Below, piece after piece: positions 25,860-49,734 of a stretch of DNA of 64,000 nt. Position 1 is the first letter of the stretch. Each line of letters begins with the position of its first letter. The notes under the pieces are model-generated. The model saw nothing but the letters and a program-made list of their open reading frames with translations, had not been told where the DNA came from and made no database searches. A program made the position numbers and the translations under genes. Origin of the DNA: Chaenocephalus aceratus (taxonomy: Eukaryota; Chordata; Actinopteri; Perciformes; Channichthyidae). The stretch is from NCBI GenBank assembly GCA_023974075.1, contig CM043789.1, forward strand, positions 37,876,613-37,940,612. The letters are read 5' to 3'.

Positions 25860-27158
25860 TAGTGCTGCGTACCGGTACGCCAAACCGGTACTGGACGTAA
25901 AAAGTTTCGGTTCAAGTCCGGTTAAAACTGGAACGTCGGGAATCGTTACTTGGACTCGCAAAAAAACTAGCAATTACGAATATTCTCCTTCTTGTTCTAA
26001 ACCATCTAAAACCTCCCTGAAGGCAGGAGAGACTGAAAAGAGTCAAGGGAAGCTTATAAAAGTTAACAGCATTTAATTACACAAAAGATGCGGTGGTATA
26101 CAAATGAAATTGCAAAAGGAGGCACTCTCCTCATCTCCCGTCAGCCCAGGTCAGCAGGTAGAAGAGTTCAATTCTTGGCTTGCTCTTCCTGTTGTCATCT
26201 GAGGTCTTCTCCTATTGGCCGGCGTCGTCGGGGGGCGGGTCCAATGCAATTCCTGCAATTCTGTTGCTAAATTACATCCTTCTGGTGTCTGTGGTTATTT
26301 AAACATTCCCTGATCAACGTTATTCAGCGTCAATAAATGAGTGCTAATCCCAGTGTGCTCAGTGTACAACATCACATGTCATTTCACCTTCGATTCACGG
26401 TTTGAAAACGTAGCATTTCGCCACATGCTAATGCTAACCGGAAGTGAAGAATTTTCAGAATAAAAGTATTAAGTCAATAGTGTGAACTTCCGGGTTTTTT
26501 TTAAGAATAAAACTGATTTAAATTCAATAGTGTAATTAATTCAAAATTACGCCATATCAACATTGATTTCAATTTATAACAGTATGTATGTACATCACTA
26601 TGTATGTAGTATGTACTGTATAATGTACACATGTGGAGTTGTAGAAAAGACATGGTGTACTGTACAGACGGTACACTCTGACTGTACAGTCACTACAGTG
26701 TAGCCTATACTGTATAGTAGGTGTGTAATGCGTATAGTCTACTCTACACTCTACCTTTCAGCAACGTTTTAGGGATTTAGGCTCAGTCAGCTCAGGGACT
26801 GTTTGGTTACTTTAGTTTGGTAAATGAAATACATGTTTGAACTGTGTAGTAGTTCACTGTAGTTGCTGTCATAAGTTATTTGTAGACTAAGTGGCAAAAA
26901 GTGTTTTTTTTACATTTGTACTTTGTAGAGAAATGTAGACACAAGTTGGAAGGGAGCATAATAAACCTGATGAGTTTGAATTTGAGTTGATTATGAGTTA
27001 ATTTTCATTTGGTAATTAGCTCACAATAAGTTCACTTTAGTTACTCACACAACTTGACACAAGCCATGGGTTCAGGTCCGGACTTATAAGTCCGAACCTG
27101 AACCTCTGGACTTGAATCCGGACCTGAACCTGAATGTGAGTCCAGGTACGCAGCACTA
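25860..27158. mobile_element. 1.3-kb non-autonomous hAT-like element with 8-bp duplication
   Basis: The terminal repeats are TAGTGCTGCGTACC (25,860) and its reverse complement GGTACGCAGCACTA (27,145-27,158), flanked by identical ATGCTCAC octamers (25,852-25,859 and 27,159-27,166). The subterminal zones are rich in 'CCGGTAC' and 'GTCCGGA' words. No transposase is encoded. The intact duplication suggests a relatively recent insertion. Confidence 0.88.
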
Positions 27159-27237
27159 ATGCTCACGGCTGCATTTCCCCCTTTAGATATACCATTTCAG
27201 GATCGGGGTCTAATCGCCAAAGACTTAACATTTATCA

Positions 27238-27468
27238 TCAGTGGCGGTGGTGGCGAAGTCGATAGAGACTTGGCTTTGCAACTGGAAGGTCACCAGTTCA
27301 AGTCCCGGCAAGACCAAGTGCTACCGAGGTGTCCCTGAGCAAGGCACCGTTCCCCACACGGGGCGCCGGGCGCCGTTCAGAATGGCAGCACACTGCTCCT
27401 AACACTAGGATGGGTCAAATGCAGGGAAACAATTTCCCCACGAGGGATTAATAAAAGTCCATCTTATC
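27238..27468 (+). mobile_element. tRNA-derived SINE
   Basis: An A-box-like GTGGCGAAGTCGATAGAGAC is followed about 30 bases later by a B-box-like GGTCACCAGTTCAAGTCCCG, the internal RNA polymerase III promoter of a tRNA-related head. The body has 'GTCCCTGAGCAAGGCACC' and 'ATGGCAGCACACTGCTCC', and ends 'GGGATTAATAAAAGTCCATC'. All of these are familiar from abundant percomorph SINEs. It is not a functional tRNA gene, because no acceptor stem pairs. Confidence 0.8.
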
Positions 27469-28179
27469 ATATGACATGTGTCAATAAATGTTCTTTAAAC
27501 AAAATGAAGTATCTCCTGATTGAAATGTATACATTATATGAGTGTGCTAAGTAGTAGCAGTTTTAAAATGCAATGAGGAATCGGTATATATCACACTTTA
27601 GTTTTTTATTACAATACAACGTAAAAAACAAACAAGTAGATTAGTGTCAAATATGTCAATGTCAAATATCCATTGCCACCAGTATCTACATTTTTTCCAA
27701 TAGATACCCAGCACTATTTATGTCGTGCACCGTGTCCTCTCTTCTCCCCTCCCCCTCCCAGTTCTCCCGCCTCCTCCCCCTCTTTATTCTACTCAATCTG
27801 CCTTGACTCCTCCTCCTGCTGCGGACCATATTCACACCATATATCCCCCGGGTTGAATTACATTTCCCTTCCAGAAGTTACTGCTGTGTATTTCTTCACG
27901 TGTCAATAAACAGGAGTTCACACAGTTTAACAATTGTATTGGATAAGATGCCCATATATTATTATTACACACTGCTTTCTCACCCTAGTTTCTTTGAATT
28001 GCTGATTTGCTGTTGTGTCGTCTGTAAGAGGCGATTCAGAATTATTAAGCTGTGTTTGGACAGTTGACAGACAGGGAACGCTTTTCTCTCTTTCTCTGCG
28101 ATAAATTATTCAGCTGCAGCATTAGCTCAGTAGCAGCTTGACGTTCAGGCCTGATGTGATCAGTGGTCTGTGATGGAGG

Positions 28180-28285
<106 letters not shown>

Positions 28286-29459
28286 ATGGGCAGTAGGATG
28301 CAGGCTTGCAGCTACTGTGGTTATTGTGAGTTAGACTGTTTTATTCAAAACTATTAAGGCTACCAATAAATGCTAGTGTGTTTTTTTGTTTAACATTTAA
28401 CACCAATTGTGGAGGTTTCTTTCATTAAAGCCATGCAAAATGTTAGCTGTATTATGAGCCATTTGAGTGTGATTATTATTAGATTTTCATTAGGAGAGAA
28501 CATGTGACAGGCTTGTGACAGGGATGATGGTGCTAAAGGTCACTGGTTTTGGGATCAGTTTGTACCCAAACACTGAAAGCCAGGCCACACTTTCTGTTGG
28601 GACCATATGACGCGTCCCTTGATATGAAAATGTGGCTATAAAAATGAAAGTAAACCATTTAAAGCCTGAAATTTGAGTGTGACATTGTAAAACAGATGAT
28701 GGTGGCCAGCTCAAGAGAGATTCCTTTATGTTGCTTTGATTACAGCTTATCCAATTGCTCTGATGCGAAAACAACAAACCCCCAGAGGGCCTTCTCTACT
28801 GTGATTATGAATAGCATTATAAGTGCTGAAGGTTATGGAAGCTTTGACATAATACTTAATATCGCATGTCTGACTTCTCAACGTTTTGAAAGCAGTGTAT
28901 ATGTTCTAATTGTAGGATAAAGAGGAGACATAACAATTTTTTTACCATAAATAATGACCAAGCAACACATAAAACATTAGTCATGTGTTCAGTAAGGATA
29001 GCTTATTGGCCCATCAGGCTATAAATTAAGAGTTAGCCACCACCTGATAATTGTGCAGGGATTTCTGGCCGTTTTGGGGATAGATGAATAATTGCCACAC
29101 TTAGTTGTTCTCTTAATACTGAGGACAAAAGCTTGTGTAAGCCTCTGATGGCCAGCAGCTAATATCAATCAAGGTGTGCGAGTACGATCCAGGCGACAGG
29201 GGTCTAGCCTGATAAACAGAATATGTAAATATAGGGTGGATGAGTGGCAACATTTCCAGGAAAGGGAAGTGATGACGCAGTGGAACGGGCTGAGGGGAGG
29301 ACGCAAACAGGATGCTATCTGCAGTGGCTTCCTGTGCATTTTTAGAAATCATTTTTTTCCCATGATTTTCTGTGAAAGCTAAACATAAAAAGGGCAGTGC
29401 TATTATGGAGTCACGTTAAGACTTTCAGAGTTCATGACCTTTCCATTTTCTCTTTCCAG

Positions 29460-29527
29460 GAGATGTTAAGACATTGAAGCGACACTAGACCCTGAATGGA
29501 GCTTGACTGGGGCTTCTACTGGTCAAG
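29460..29527 (+). other. ncoa3: ncoa3 exon 2 (5' UTR, 68 nt)
   Basis: It is bounded by a strong acceptor (CTCTTTCCAG|GAG) and donor (CAAG|GTGAGC). It closes the upstream frame begun at 9,209 with a stop at 29,475-29,477. It opens another at 29,496 (MELDWGFYWSRG) that ends in exon 3 at 35,935-35,937. The 'GACTGG...GTCAAG' layout recalls mammalian NCOA3 leader exon 2. Inclusion of this exon decides the uORF arrangement (see findings). Confidence 0.65.
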
Positions 29528-30293
29528 GTGAGCATGATGAAAAACACCAGTGGTGAGCCTTCAAGGTATTCAGGGAATACCCTGGAACACTCAGATAAAA
29601 CAAACAAAAAAATCGATTTAATTATATAAATAAAATGAATAAATGAGAATGGTATCGGTGTTGTTGATCTGTAACCAGTGTTGGGACTAATGCGTTACAA
29701 ACTAACGCGTTTTGCGGTAACTAATAACGTTACTAGTTACCTATTCCCATTCAGTAATGCCGTTATAGTTACTGTGATTTAAATGGGTGCGTTACTGCGT
29801 TACATTATGTGATCCAACTGAACCGAATCTCCCTGCGGATGTAATTTACAGGCGAATACGGTGATGTCCTCTCACAGTACCATGAAAAAGTGAAAGTGAC
29901 CAGAGAGGAGTGATGATTGGTTAACGCAGGATAACATTTCAGGGTAAGCCAATCCGAGACAGAGTTAGGCGGGTCTTGCCTTATGGGGAAAATACACAGA
30001 CACACAAACACTAGGCTTGTTTGAGACGAGCTGCAGCTCGCCTCGAAAGCAGACGAGAGTAGCCGATCTCAGCCGGGGAGGTCTCAAAAAGCTCGCCTGA
30101 AGTCAGACAGCTCGGAGTCGGCTTCTTCATCTTCTTCTTCTCTCGGTTTTTTGGCGGATTGCAAACAACTTTAAGGTGCATACTACTGCCTCCGGAGTCG
30201 GCTTGACTCGGTTTGCATTTATAAAGAATGCACACATGTGTTTAATCGTTAATGTCAGATATGTACTAAGTAAATACATTTGTTCCTGCTCAA

Positions 30294-30580
30294 GATTAGA
30301 TTCAACTTTATTGTTATTGCACATATTACAGGTACTGAGACAACGAAATGCAGTTTAGCTTCTAACCAGGTGTAACAAGCAGTAAAGTGAAAAGTAATTT
30401 ACACAATCTACAGAATAAAATATAGAACTAATTGAATGATGAATAAACAATGAGGGGTATGAATACACTAGATACACACAGCAGCCTGTGAGCAGTATGA
30501 ACAGTGTATGAATATGCTAAGATAGCCTATATAAAGTATAAAAACGGTAAGCAGTGCAAGTATAGTAGGAGAGTTTCATC
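30294..30580. repeat. LINE 3'-end-like repeat inside the outer hAT
   Basis: It begins AGATTCAACTTTATTGTTAT and continues 'GACAACGAAATGCAGTTTAG'. Both words occur in a very common fish interspersed repeat, usually read as the antisense 3' end of a retroposon. It has no coding content. Its position inside the hAT means it either inserted there or was captured. Confidence 0.5.
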
Positions 30581-31221
30581 AGCAGCACCGGGTAAAAACC
30601 GCCAATGAGCGCTCAGCTCGAGATACCAGCGAGTCGTTTCCCATCAAGCATTTCGCTTCCGCAGCAGGCGTCTTTGTCCCGCGAGATTTCAACGTCTCAT
30701 GTAGGCGAGCCTCCAGAGCAAGTCGGACAAAATGACTAACCATCATGCAACGTACTAGCAAGACGTTGATCGCAATTGCGCAGGTCTGCGTCAGTCTCGC
30801 TTGTCTCAAACAAGCCTACTTGCTAACACACACACACATACACGGCAACGCCCACCACCAGCACACACACACACAATGGCAGATGCAAGTATCAGCGAGA
30901 GCAGCAGCGCATTTACAACTTGGCGATATAACCACTATTTTCAATTTGTGGGGATAAAGGATGCAACAAATATTACGGTCAAATGTAAACTGTGTGCAGG
31001 ACAGAAAGCATTGTCCACTTGATTGTTGAGGCTACAATAAAGATGCCTGTCAAAATGTCTAAACATATATTTTGTGTTTTATTGTTCCACTACATTTCAT
31101 AATGTACTACATTATAATTGCTACAATGATGGGGAGTTGTCTTTTCTCTTACTGTGCCACAGAACAACACAAACACTTGTATTTTTATTGTTATTATTTT
31201 TAAAGTAAAGTAACTTGTTAC

Positions 31222-32106
31222 TAGGGATGGGAACGATTCATCGAATATTCGAAATTATTATTCAATTATTCATGTATTCGAATATGAGTTCTTATGAATA
31301 TATATATATTTTTTTATTGATTATTTTTTTTGGGAGTGATGCCTAAGTTGATTACATATTATCAAATTTAGCAGGACAGTGCCATAGCTAAATGTGTTGG
31401 ATGACGTCTAAAGGTATGTTTTGCTCCGCTCACCGGTCCCTCACAGCGGGCAGAGCTGCAGGTGCTGATCTCTCTCTCTCGTGTCCGGTTATACTATACT
31501 CGCGTTTATGTCCAAATCCATCAGATCTAGCTAGTTATGGCGCTGGTTCTAGCTAATGATATGGCTGCTGCCCCTCCCTACACGCAGATCACGCGGACTC
31601 AAACCTCATCTTAGGCCCAAATGTGGCGCAAATGAGCTCCGCAGCCGTTGCGAGGTTCTGGCGCTAACAGTTCATGAGCGTGCTCCCCCGCCCCCTGTCA
31701 ACACTCGCGACACATGAGTGGCCAGCCTAAACAACAATAAGCGCTGCTTGGCAACCGTGTGTGGCGGCAAAGTACAGAGACATTTTGACTGGAGAGATTT
31801 AGTTTTGCCGGTATTCAACATATTTTACCAGTCATAGTCCGGTAATTATTTACACTCCAAGAAGAGTCCTACACAACAGACATGGCGTCAAAAAGGAGTA
31901 ATGTGTGGAAATATTTCGACCAGGTTAGTGAGTGCGGTGTAGAGGTCAAACTATGCCAAATTAAACTTATATATACATGCTATACTTTGCTATACCCGCA
32001 ACCTCCGTTCCAGCGGAGAGGATATGTACCTTTCGGTTAACTGGTTAACCGTTTTTTGGGGGGTCGAATATTCGAATATACATTTGCTTTCAAATTCCCT
32101 TCCCTA
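31222..32106 (+). mobile_element. hAT element copy 2 (0.9 kb), nested, inverted relative to copy 1
   Basis: Same family as the element at 20,913: ends TAGGGATGGGAA and a mutated TTCCCTTCCCTA, flanked by an exact 8-bp duplication CTTGTTAC (31,214-31,221 and 32,107-32,114). The start MASKRSNVWKYFDQVSE is on the plus strand at 31,881. The frame is then lost before the dimerisation block, although part of that block (CAACCTCCGTTCCAGCGGAG) survives. It sits inside the older outer hAT, so it inserted later. Confidence 0.92.
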
Positions 32107-32504
32107 CTTGTTACTAGTTACTTTTATAATTTAGTAACTAATAAAGTAACTAGTTACTTTTTTGAGAGCAGTAACTATAACTATTACTAGTTACTTTTTA
32201 AAAGTAAGGAGCCAAACACTGAATATTACAGTGTTACGTTGATTTGTTTGTCCTTCTCGGACCATGCACTACGCATTTCAGTGGTTTTGTGTTGGAAAAG
32301 AAAGCAACCAATCAGATCTTGTTCTGGGTCTCTGCGTAGAATATCCTTCAACCACGGTATTCTATATCCTTGATATCGGGCCTTCTATCTTAGAGGCCCG
32401 GTAGTTCACTGGCTCGAGACAGTGGATCTAGAGATGAATGCCACAAAGCAATTCATGCAGCTTTATTGTTTTTAACGTTGAAATGGCAAGTGCAGCAGGG
32501 GAAG

Positions 32505-33800
32505 GCAAGGCAAGTTTATTTATATAGCAATATAAAGCAAGGCAATTCAAAGTGCTTTACAAAAAATGAAAGACATTAAGAAAATGGCATTTAAAATCAG
32601 TCATTAAAAAGAAAAGCTAATAAAATAAACATTAAAAGAAATAATACATGGATAAAAGTTACAGTGCAGTCTAAGATATGAATAGTTCAATTAAAAGCAG
32701 CGATAAAAAGAAAAGTCTTCAGCCTGGATTTAAAAGTAGTCAGAGTTGCAGCGGACCTGCAGGTTTCTGGGAGTTTGTTCCAGATATTTGGAGCATAATA
32801 ACTGAACGCTGCTTTACCATGTTTAGTTCTGACTCTGGGGACAGAAAGCTGACCAGTCCCTGAAGACCTGAGAGATCTGGATGGTTCATCATTTAGCAGG
32901 AGGTCAGAAATGTATTTTGGGCCTAAACCATTCAGTGCTTTATAAATCAGCAGCAGTATTTTGAAATCTATTCTTTGACACACAGGAAGCCAGTGTAAAG
33001 ACTTCAGAACAGGAGTGATGTGATCCACTTTCTTAGTGTTAGTGAGGACTCGAGCAGCGGCGTTCTGAATCAGCTGCAGCTTCCTAATAGATTTTTTAGT
33101 GAGACCTGTGAAGACACCATTGCAGTAGTCGAGTCTACTGAAGATAAAAGCATGGACAAGTTTTTCCATATCCTGCTGTGACATTAGTCTTTTAATCCTA
33201 GATATATTCTTTAGGTGATAGTAGGCTGATTTAGTAACTGTTTTAATGTGACTGTTGAAACTCAGGTCAGAGTCCATGACTACACCTAGATTTCTGGCTT
33301 TAACTGTTGTTTTGAACATTGCAGACTGAAGCTCAGCGCTAACTTGTATACGTTCTGCCTTGGCTCCAAAAACCATTACCTCAGTTTTATCTTTGTTTAA
33401 TTGGAGAAAGTTCTGACACATCCAGTCATTGATTTGTTCAATGTTTGAATTGGAGCATAGTCTCCTGGTGAAATTGTTACGTAAATGTGTGTGTCATCTG
33501 CATAGCTATGGTAACTTATTTTGTTGTTTTTCATTATCTGAGCCAGTGGTAGCATGTAGATGTTAAAGAGAAGAGGCCCCAAGATGGAGCCTTGAGGAAC
33601 CCCACATGTCATATTTGTCAACTCAGATGTGTATTTACCTATAGAAACAAAGTTGTTTCTGTCCTTTAAGTAGGATTCAAACCAATTTAGAACTGTTTCC
33701 GAAAGTCCCACCCAGTTTTCCAGTCGGTCTAGTAATATGCTGTGGTCAACAGTGTCAAACGCAGCACTGAGATCGAAGATGAAGTTGTTGCTGAATTGTT
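32505..33800 (-). mobile_element. L2-type LINE, inverted copy, 5'-truncated
   Basis: Minus strand. It contains the RT stretch with CGVPQGSILGPLLFNIYMLP and YADDTHIYV, then a frameshift near 33,410-33,450. A 244-codon frame (33,421-32,687) follows, from NFLQLNKDKTEVMVFGAK to the C-terminal LKSLHWLPVCQRIDFKILL and ending FIAAFN. The 3' tail contains TATATAAATAAACTTGCC on the minus strand (about 32,510-32,528). It is closely related to the plus-strand copy at 23,120. It is dead because of the frameshift and the missing 5' half. Confidence 0.92.
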
Positions 33801-35815
33801 GTGAGTACCCTTTTCAAGATGACAATTCAGTGAAAAGACGGACATTATAACGCCAGGGGGGGGCGGCGGCGGGGGGTGTGTTTCTGCAGAAGGTCCAGTT
33901 GTGATAGACACGGTTCGCCCCTGAAAAACACACACTTGCCAGGTAGACAGTCTGTCAAAAAATTAAGAAATGGTATTATTTTTAACTATGATATGTTGTA
34001 TTTCTCAGGTTGGCAGCTGTTGTTTGTGTGCCTGGTGGTTTGTCTGACATATCTCATCTTGTCCCTGAGCAAGTTTCACATTGTCAAATGAAGCTGATTC
34101 AGGTCAGTGGCAAACTGCCAGGCCTGTTGAGACTCATCTGTGGTTTTGGTTGGCTGCTGCTCGCAATCTCTAACTCTGCTCCAGAAGTGCTGTGTGTGTG
34201 GGTTTTTTAGATTTCAGGCAGTCAAAGTCTTTTGGAAAGAGCAGAATTAATTAACAAATGACACATACTATTTTCAATGTAAATTGTGTCGTGTAGTTTA
34301 AATTCCTTGCAAACATAGTTGTTTAAGTGAAGTTACAAACAGACTGAACATTTTTCCCCCATGACCAGAACTGTGTACACAGCCATACATTCCCTGTTCT
34401 CAGAAAGGCCCCCAGCTCGGCTTGTTTTCCGTTTTCAGGATTTGAGGCTGACTGAGGGCTGATGTCATCTTTCTCCACTGCTGCAGAGGTGAGCCTTAGG
34501 ACAGACAGCAGGAAGGAAGGAAGGGAGAAAGAGAGAAGGGAAGGCATTGAGAGTCACAGCCAGAGCAGGACAGGCAGATTTAGAGAAAGGTGGTGAAAGG
34601 TAGACGGACACCAAGCATGCACTGCAGAATTATGGCGCGGAGTGCTTGTCTGAGACTTGGCACTCCTGTAGGAGTAGTAGTGGTGAATGGGCTGCGTGTC
34701 CTAGCCTGCAGTTTGCGGAGTAGGAGTTGCATAATGGCTCCCATCCGTTCTATACTTTTCCACTCTGGAATGAGCTCACTCTGTGTTTAAGACTTTGGTT
34801 TTTTTGTGTGCGGACGCAGAGTCAAGCCGTATCTGGTTGTGAAGCAGCATGCTACAGCTCTGTGTGTGTGTTTCTGGGTGGGAATCGGAAAAGAGCAGTG
34901 ACCTTAGAGGCTAGTTAGAGAGGTTTCGTCTAACGTGAACTTTGAGGGGGTCAGACACAGGGCAATGGCAGAGCAAGACAACAAGGGCAGGGTCCACAGC
35001 CCAGTACTGCTACACCCAGGGAGGGAGGGAGCGAAGGGAGGGACTGCCTCAGGATGGTATGGGAGGAAACAGCAGTTAAACCCTATTGGAATAAAGAGCG
35101 GATGTGGCCTAGTATGGAGAATGCGGAGTAAAGAGAGAGCGGAAAGGGGATAATTCTTACTAGTCCCTCGCCTGGATTGTTTCTGGGTTCCACGTGCAGT
35201 GGGTATTTTCTTCCCCCAGTGCCGTCCCATGCAGTTAGACAGAGAGGAAGGCTGGTGAAAATGTGTCTCTAGCTGGGACAGCAGCTAAAACTCTCTTGCA
35301 TACCGTGCTGCGACATGCCTGAACATGAAACTGTTCTGGAAACAGTTTGTGCGCGGCTGCCGCGCTGTGTATTTCCGCTGCTAGCAGAGTGGTATCGTTC
35401 TAGCGGGCAAGCTGGCTGAACGCAGAATGACCCATCTCCCCCGAGGCTCCAAATCACTACATCATCATCAGTCGCTCCTCACAGTGGAACAGATGAGATT
35501 TCACTCCCATCAGGCACTAAGCAAGGCTGCTTTACTAACTGGATAGTTTACCCTCATAAATCTCTGGGAATCTACAATCTACTCTCGCCTCAGAAGTCAC
35601 TTTATTTATAACCTCAGTAGCTTCTTTATTTCTTTCCCCCATTACTTGACACTGAGCTCTCAAGGTTTGCCTGGCATAAAAAGTGAACTTTGCAAAGAAT
35701 TGACGGCTGAAGGCATGTCCCAATCCACACTTATCCTTTGATTTGATTATACCACACACATAAGCATATAAAACCTCACTCCCAGTTCATTCCCTCTGAT
35801 CATGTTGCGCTCCCT

Positions 35816-35909
35816 GTATGTATGTATGTATGTATGTATGTATGTATGTATGTATGTATGTATGTATGTATGTATGTATGTATGTATGCATGTATGCATG
35901 TATATATGA
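35816..35909. repeat. TATG tetranucleotide microsatellite abutting the start-codon exon
   Basis: About 18 perfect TATG units, then degenerate TATGCATG/TATATATG units to about 35,909. It ends only about 20 bases before the exon 3 acceptor (TTTTGTGCTTTCAG), so it occupies the zone where the branch point should lie. Confidence 0.95.
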
Positions 35910-35949
35910 TGTGCGGTTTTGTGCTTTCAGGGGCTGATATGCGCTGAAG

Positions 35950-46941
<10,992 letters not shown>

Positions 46942-48970
46942 GGACCGGTGGCAGAATCTGGAGCCTTTCAGCTGCAGCAGAGCGGTCCGAGCCCGAGAAT
47001 AGCTGGACCGAAACACACACACACTCAAAAACACAAGCAGTTCTCCGGCATTATCTGTGACACAGGCACAGCAGACCGCTCATCCTGGAGGACGTGGGGC
47101 TAGACAGACTACCGTTGGGCTTCATCCCCGATTGAAGCCTCAAAATCTGTTGCCCTGTGAAGGTGATGCACAAACACAAAATACCTGTGTGTGTGTCTGT
47201 GTGTGTGTGTGTGAGCGCATGTTTGTGAGTGCGCTGCTGTCGGCAGTATTCAGCGTCACGGCCAGGCTGCAGAACTATGGTACAACGAGCGGTGGCTGCA
47301 CTTTACCAGGAAGCTTCTGTGTGGAACAAAGATCGATGCAATATTTCTTCATCATTACAGCCTTACTAGAGATTCAATGCCTTCACAACAATGGGTTTCT
47401 TTTATTTCTACTTTGGATGCGCCTCATTCTTGAAGTCATCGGAAGCTATAAAGCACAGTTATCTACGTTATGCAGATCGGAGCAATAACTCTACGCCTCT
47501 ATGCTTTAGACTGTAACTGAGCATCCTAACACCTGTTATAAGCAAACAAATGGTACTGCAGTATTAGATGTCTCTGTGAATATGAATTGTAAATATTCTA
47601 CAAAATATATCAAACATGCTTTTTAAAGGCCCATTATTGCACAAAGTATGAGACCTGGTTGTATTTTTGTGTCCCATAGGTCAATGCCTATTTGGTTGAT
47701 TTTTATTATTTTTTTAATGCCGTTGCAAATATTGCAGGTGTGTTCGGGGGTTTCCTTCCCTTGTTTGTCATTTTTCTGTATGCTGTATCTTTTAATTTTC
47801 CAAAAAGTCATGTATTCCATGTTTTAGCGAGGCACTTTTACTTGTGACGAGGATCTGACGAGTTGAAGGTTTGAGCTGGTCGGAGGTTTTATTGGAAGAT
47901 GGCGGAGGTGGTTGATTACGTTAGAAAATGAAATTATTTTTGGCGGCTTTGTGTGAGGGGAGGTGTATGGGTTTTGTCTGCAGTACAGTAAAGAGGAATG
48001 TGCTCCTCAATGTAACCTTGCAATGTTTCCCCCCTCCCTTAACCCTGTTGAGGGTATTTTATTCACCCCCATCTTCTGTTGACTGTTTGTCTCATCTTGC
48101 CGAATCTACCTTTTCAACATGCGCAATCCAAAGATATTTTTCCACATCTCTGTATAGTCTCCAAGGTTTCTGGTGTACATTTGTAATGATTATATTCGTC
48201 TGAAGGTGACTGGGGTACATATCATTGATCTGGTTTTTGTACTGTAAGCATAAGGAGAAGTTCCTCCACAGTGAGAGGCGTTCAGTGCAGAGCGAAGAGG
48301 ACTGGAAACGGAACGTTTTTACATCCAGGAAAAACAAACGAAGCATGTTTTGCTGTAAAAGAGAAATACCAATGGAATGCAATCCACTCTAAGACATATC
48401 AGTATCTCTTCTATCTTTCAGGAAATAACTTCATTTTATGTCAAGATGTTTGTTTTTTTACTTCAGGAAACTTTGTAGAGTTAAAATGAAGTGCAAAAAC
48501 GAGGCAAGAGATCATAGGGTTTGTTTTTGTCGTTATTTCAAGGTAAGATAAGCTGTCATTTTACAGGATGTATATTACAGATTTGTTCTGTTGTTGATAT
48601 TGATGTAAATACAAATTTCTATTTAAACACTTTTGACTCTGGTTGTGTAATTATTACCCTCTGACTGCAGTTCACTCCCTGACTATTAACAGTAAATATC
48701 AGCCACTATTGCACTGACAAAATGTTGATCAAAGAAAGTGAATCGTAGCTAACGCTGTCAGTATCGTAATATAGATGTTTAGCATTTGCCCACAAAACAA
48801 TTTTTGTTTAAAGAGAGATATATGTTCAGAACATTTAATAGAGCTAGTGATGGATGTGTAAAGAAAGACATTATATGTTAATGTATACATCATCAGTAGC
48901 ATGTTTACTCTTTAACAGAGCTAGTATTAACTGCTTTGTATAAAGAATTAAAGTTTAATGTGACGATTAT
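46942..48970 (+). other. ncoa3: ncoa3 3' UTR (end approximate)
   Basis: Non-coding sequence after the stop. It includes a TG-rich patch at 47,188-47,213 and long AT-rich stretches. The first plausible poly(A) signals are ATTAAA at about 48,946 and AATAAA at about 49,030; the AATAAA near 49,143 sits in a repeat-like tail. A 2-kb 3' UTR is inferred, not proven. Confidence 0.55.
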
Positions 48971-49734
48971 TAAAGGTTGGCCCTCCTAAGGCTCACAAGA
49001 CACATCTGGGGCGGGTCATGATGATCTTGAAATAAATCACTTTGATCAAACAATGCAGATGTAGGCTAGACTTTTAATTGCAAGATGATTGACTTTTACC
49101 CTTTTTTTTGTACCTCTATAAAGCATCTTTGAGCAACTGATAAATAAAATGTATTATTATTATGAATTTTAGGCTGATCTATGAGCGGCCCGAACTAAGG
49201 ATGCAGAGGCAGAACGTCCAGCAAACGGTGTGGGAATTTATTTACAAAGGATGGCAAATAGCCAGGCCACAGACATGGCAACACTTAAATCCAGGAACAA
49301 TTCAATACAACCTACAACCACACTGCCCAACCTAATGGCAAAAAGAGCTGCCTTATAGCCCCAATATTTAGGCTGTACTGTACTATAAAAAGGGGTGTTA
49401 TGTACAAATCTGTTTTTTATGACAGTGATGGAAAGGTTAAACAAGACAAACATCACTGCAAAATAACAAAAATACATGAATTAAGCTATACATAATTCAT
49501 GTACGAAAAACTGTACTAACAAATATACATTTCACAGAGAGATACACCACTTTCCTCCTTGTCTTTTATCCCAACCCGGAAAAATAAAAGTGGATGCCGT
49601 TTCCCCGGGGACGCTTTTTAGCGACGGACCTGGGTACAGGAGACAGGTGTGTGTTTTAAATGTGACGTTATATCGGTACTTGTTGTGGTGATGGGTATCA
49701 CTTGTCTTAAATATACTTATATTACTTAAAGGAG

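Larger units (their letters stand above)
29676..32221 (+). mobile_element. Outer hAT-like element hosting other insertions
   Basis: The ends CAGTGTTGGGACTAATGCG and GTAAGGAGCCAAACACTG are the termini of a common fish hAT family, with subterminal 'GTTACT/AGTAAC' words. A frame from 30,883 (MADASISESSSAFTTWRYN...) reads like a BED zinc finger (KCKLCAGQK) and stops at 31,021-31,023. Only the DNA-binding start of a transposase remains. The flanking octamers TCTGTAAC and AATATTAC match at only half their positions, so the target duplication has decayed. It is interrupted by a hAT at 31,222-32,106 and by a LINE-tail-like repeat at about 30,294-30,580. Confidence 0.75.
29528..35930 (+). other. ncoa3: ncoa3 intron 2 (6.4 kb)
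   Basis: It contains a nested hAT complex, an inverted L2 LINE and, immediately before the next acceptor, a TATG microsatellite, all listed separately. The parts without repeats (about 33,850-35,800) have GC-richer patches near 34,600-35,250 with frames that match nothing, and no exon I can support. Confidence 0.6.
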
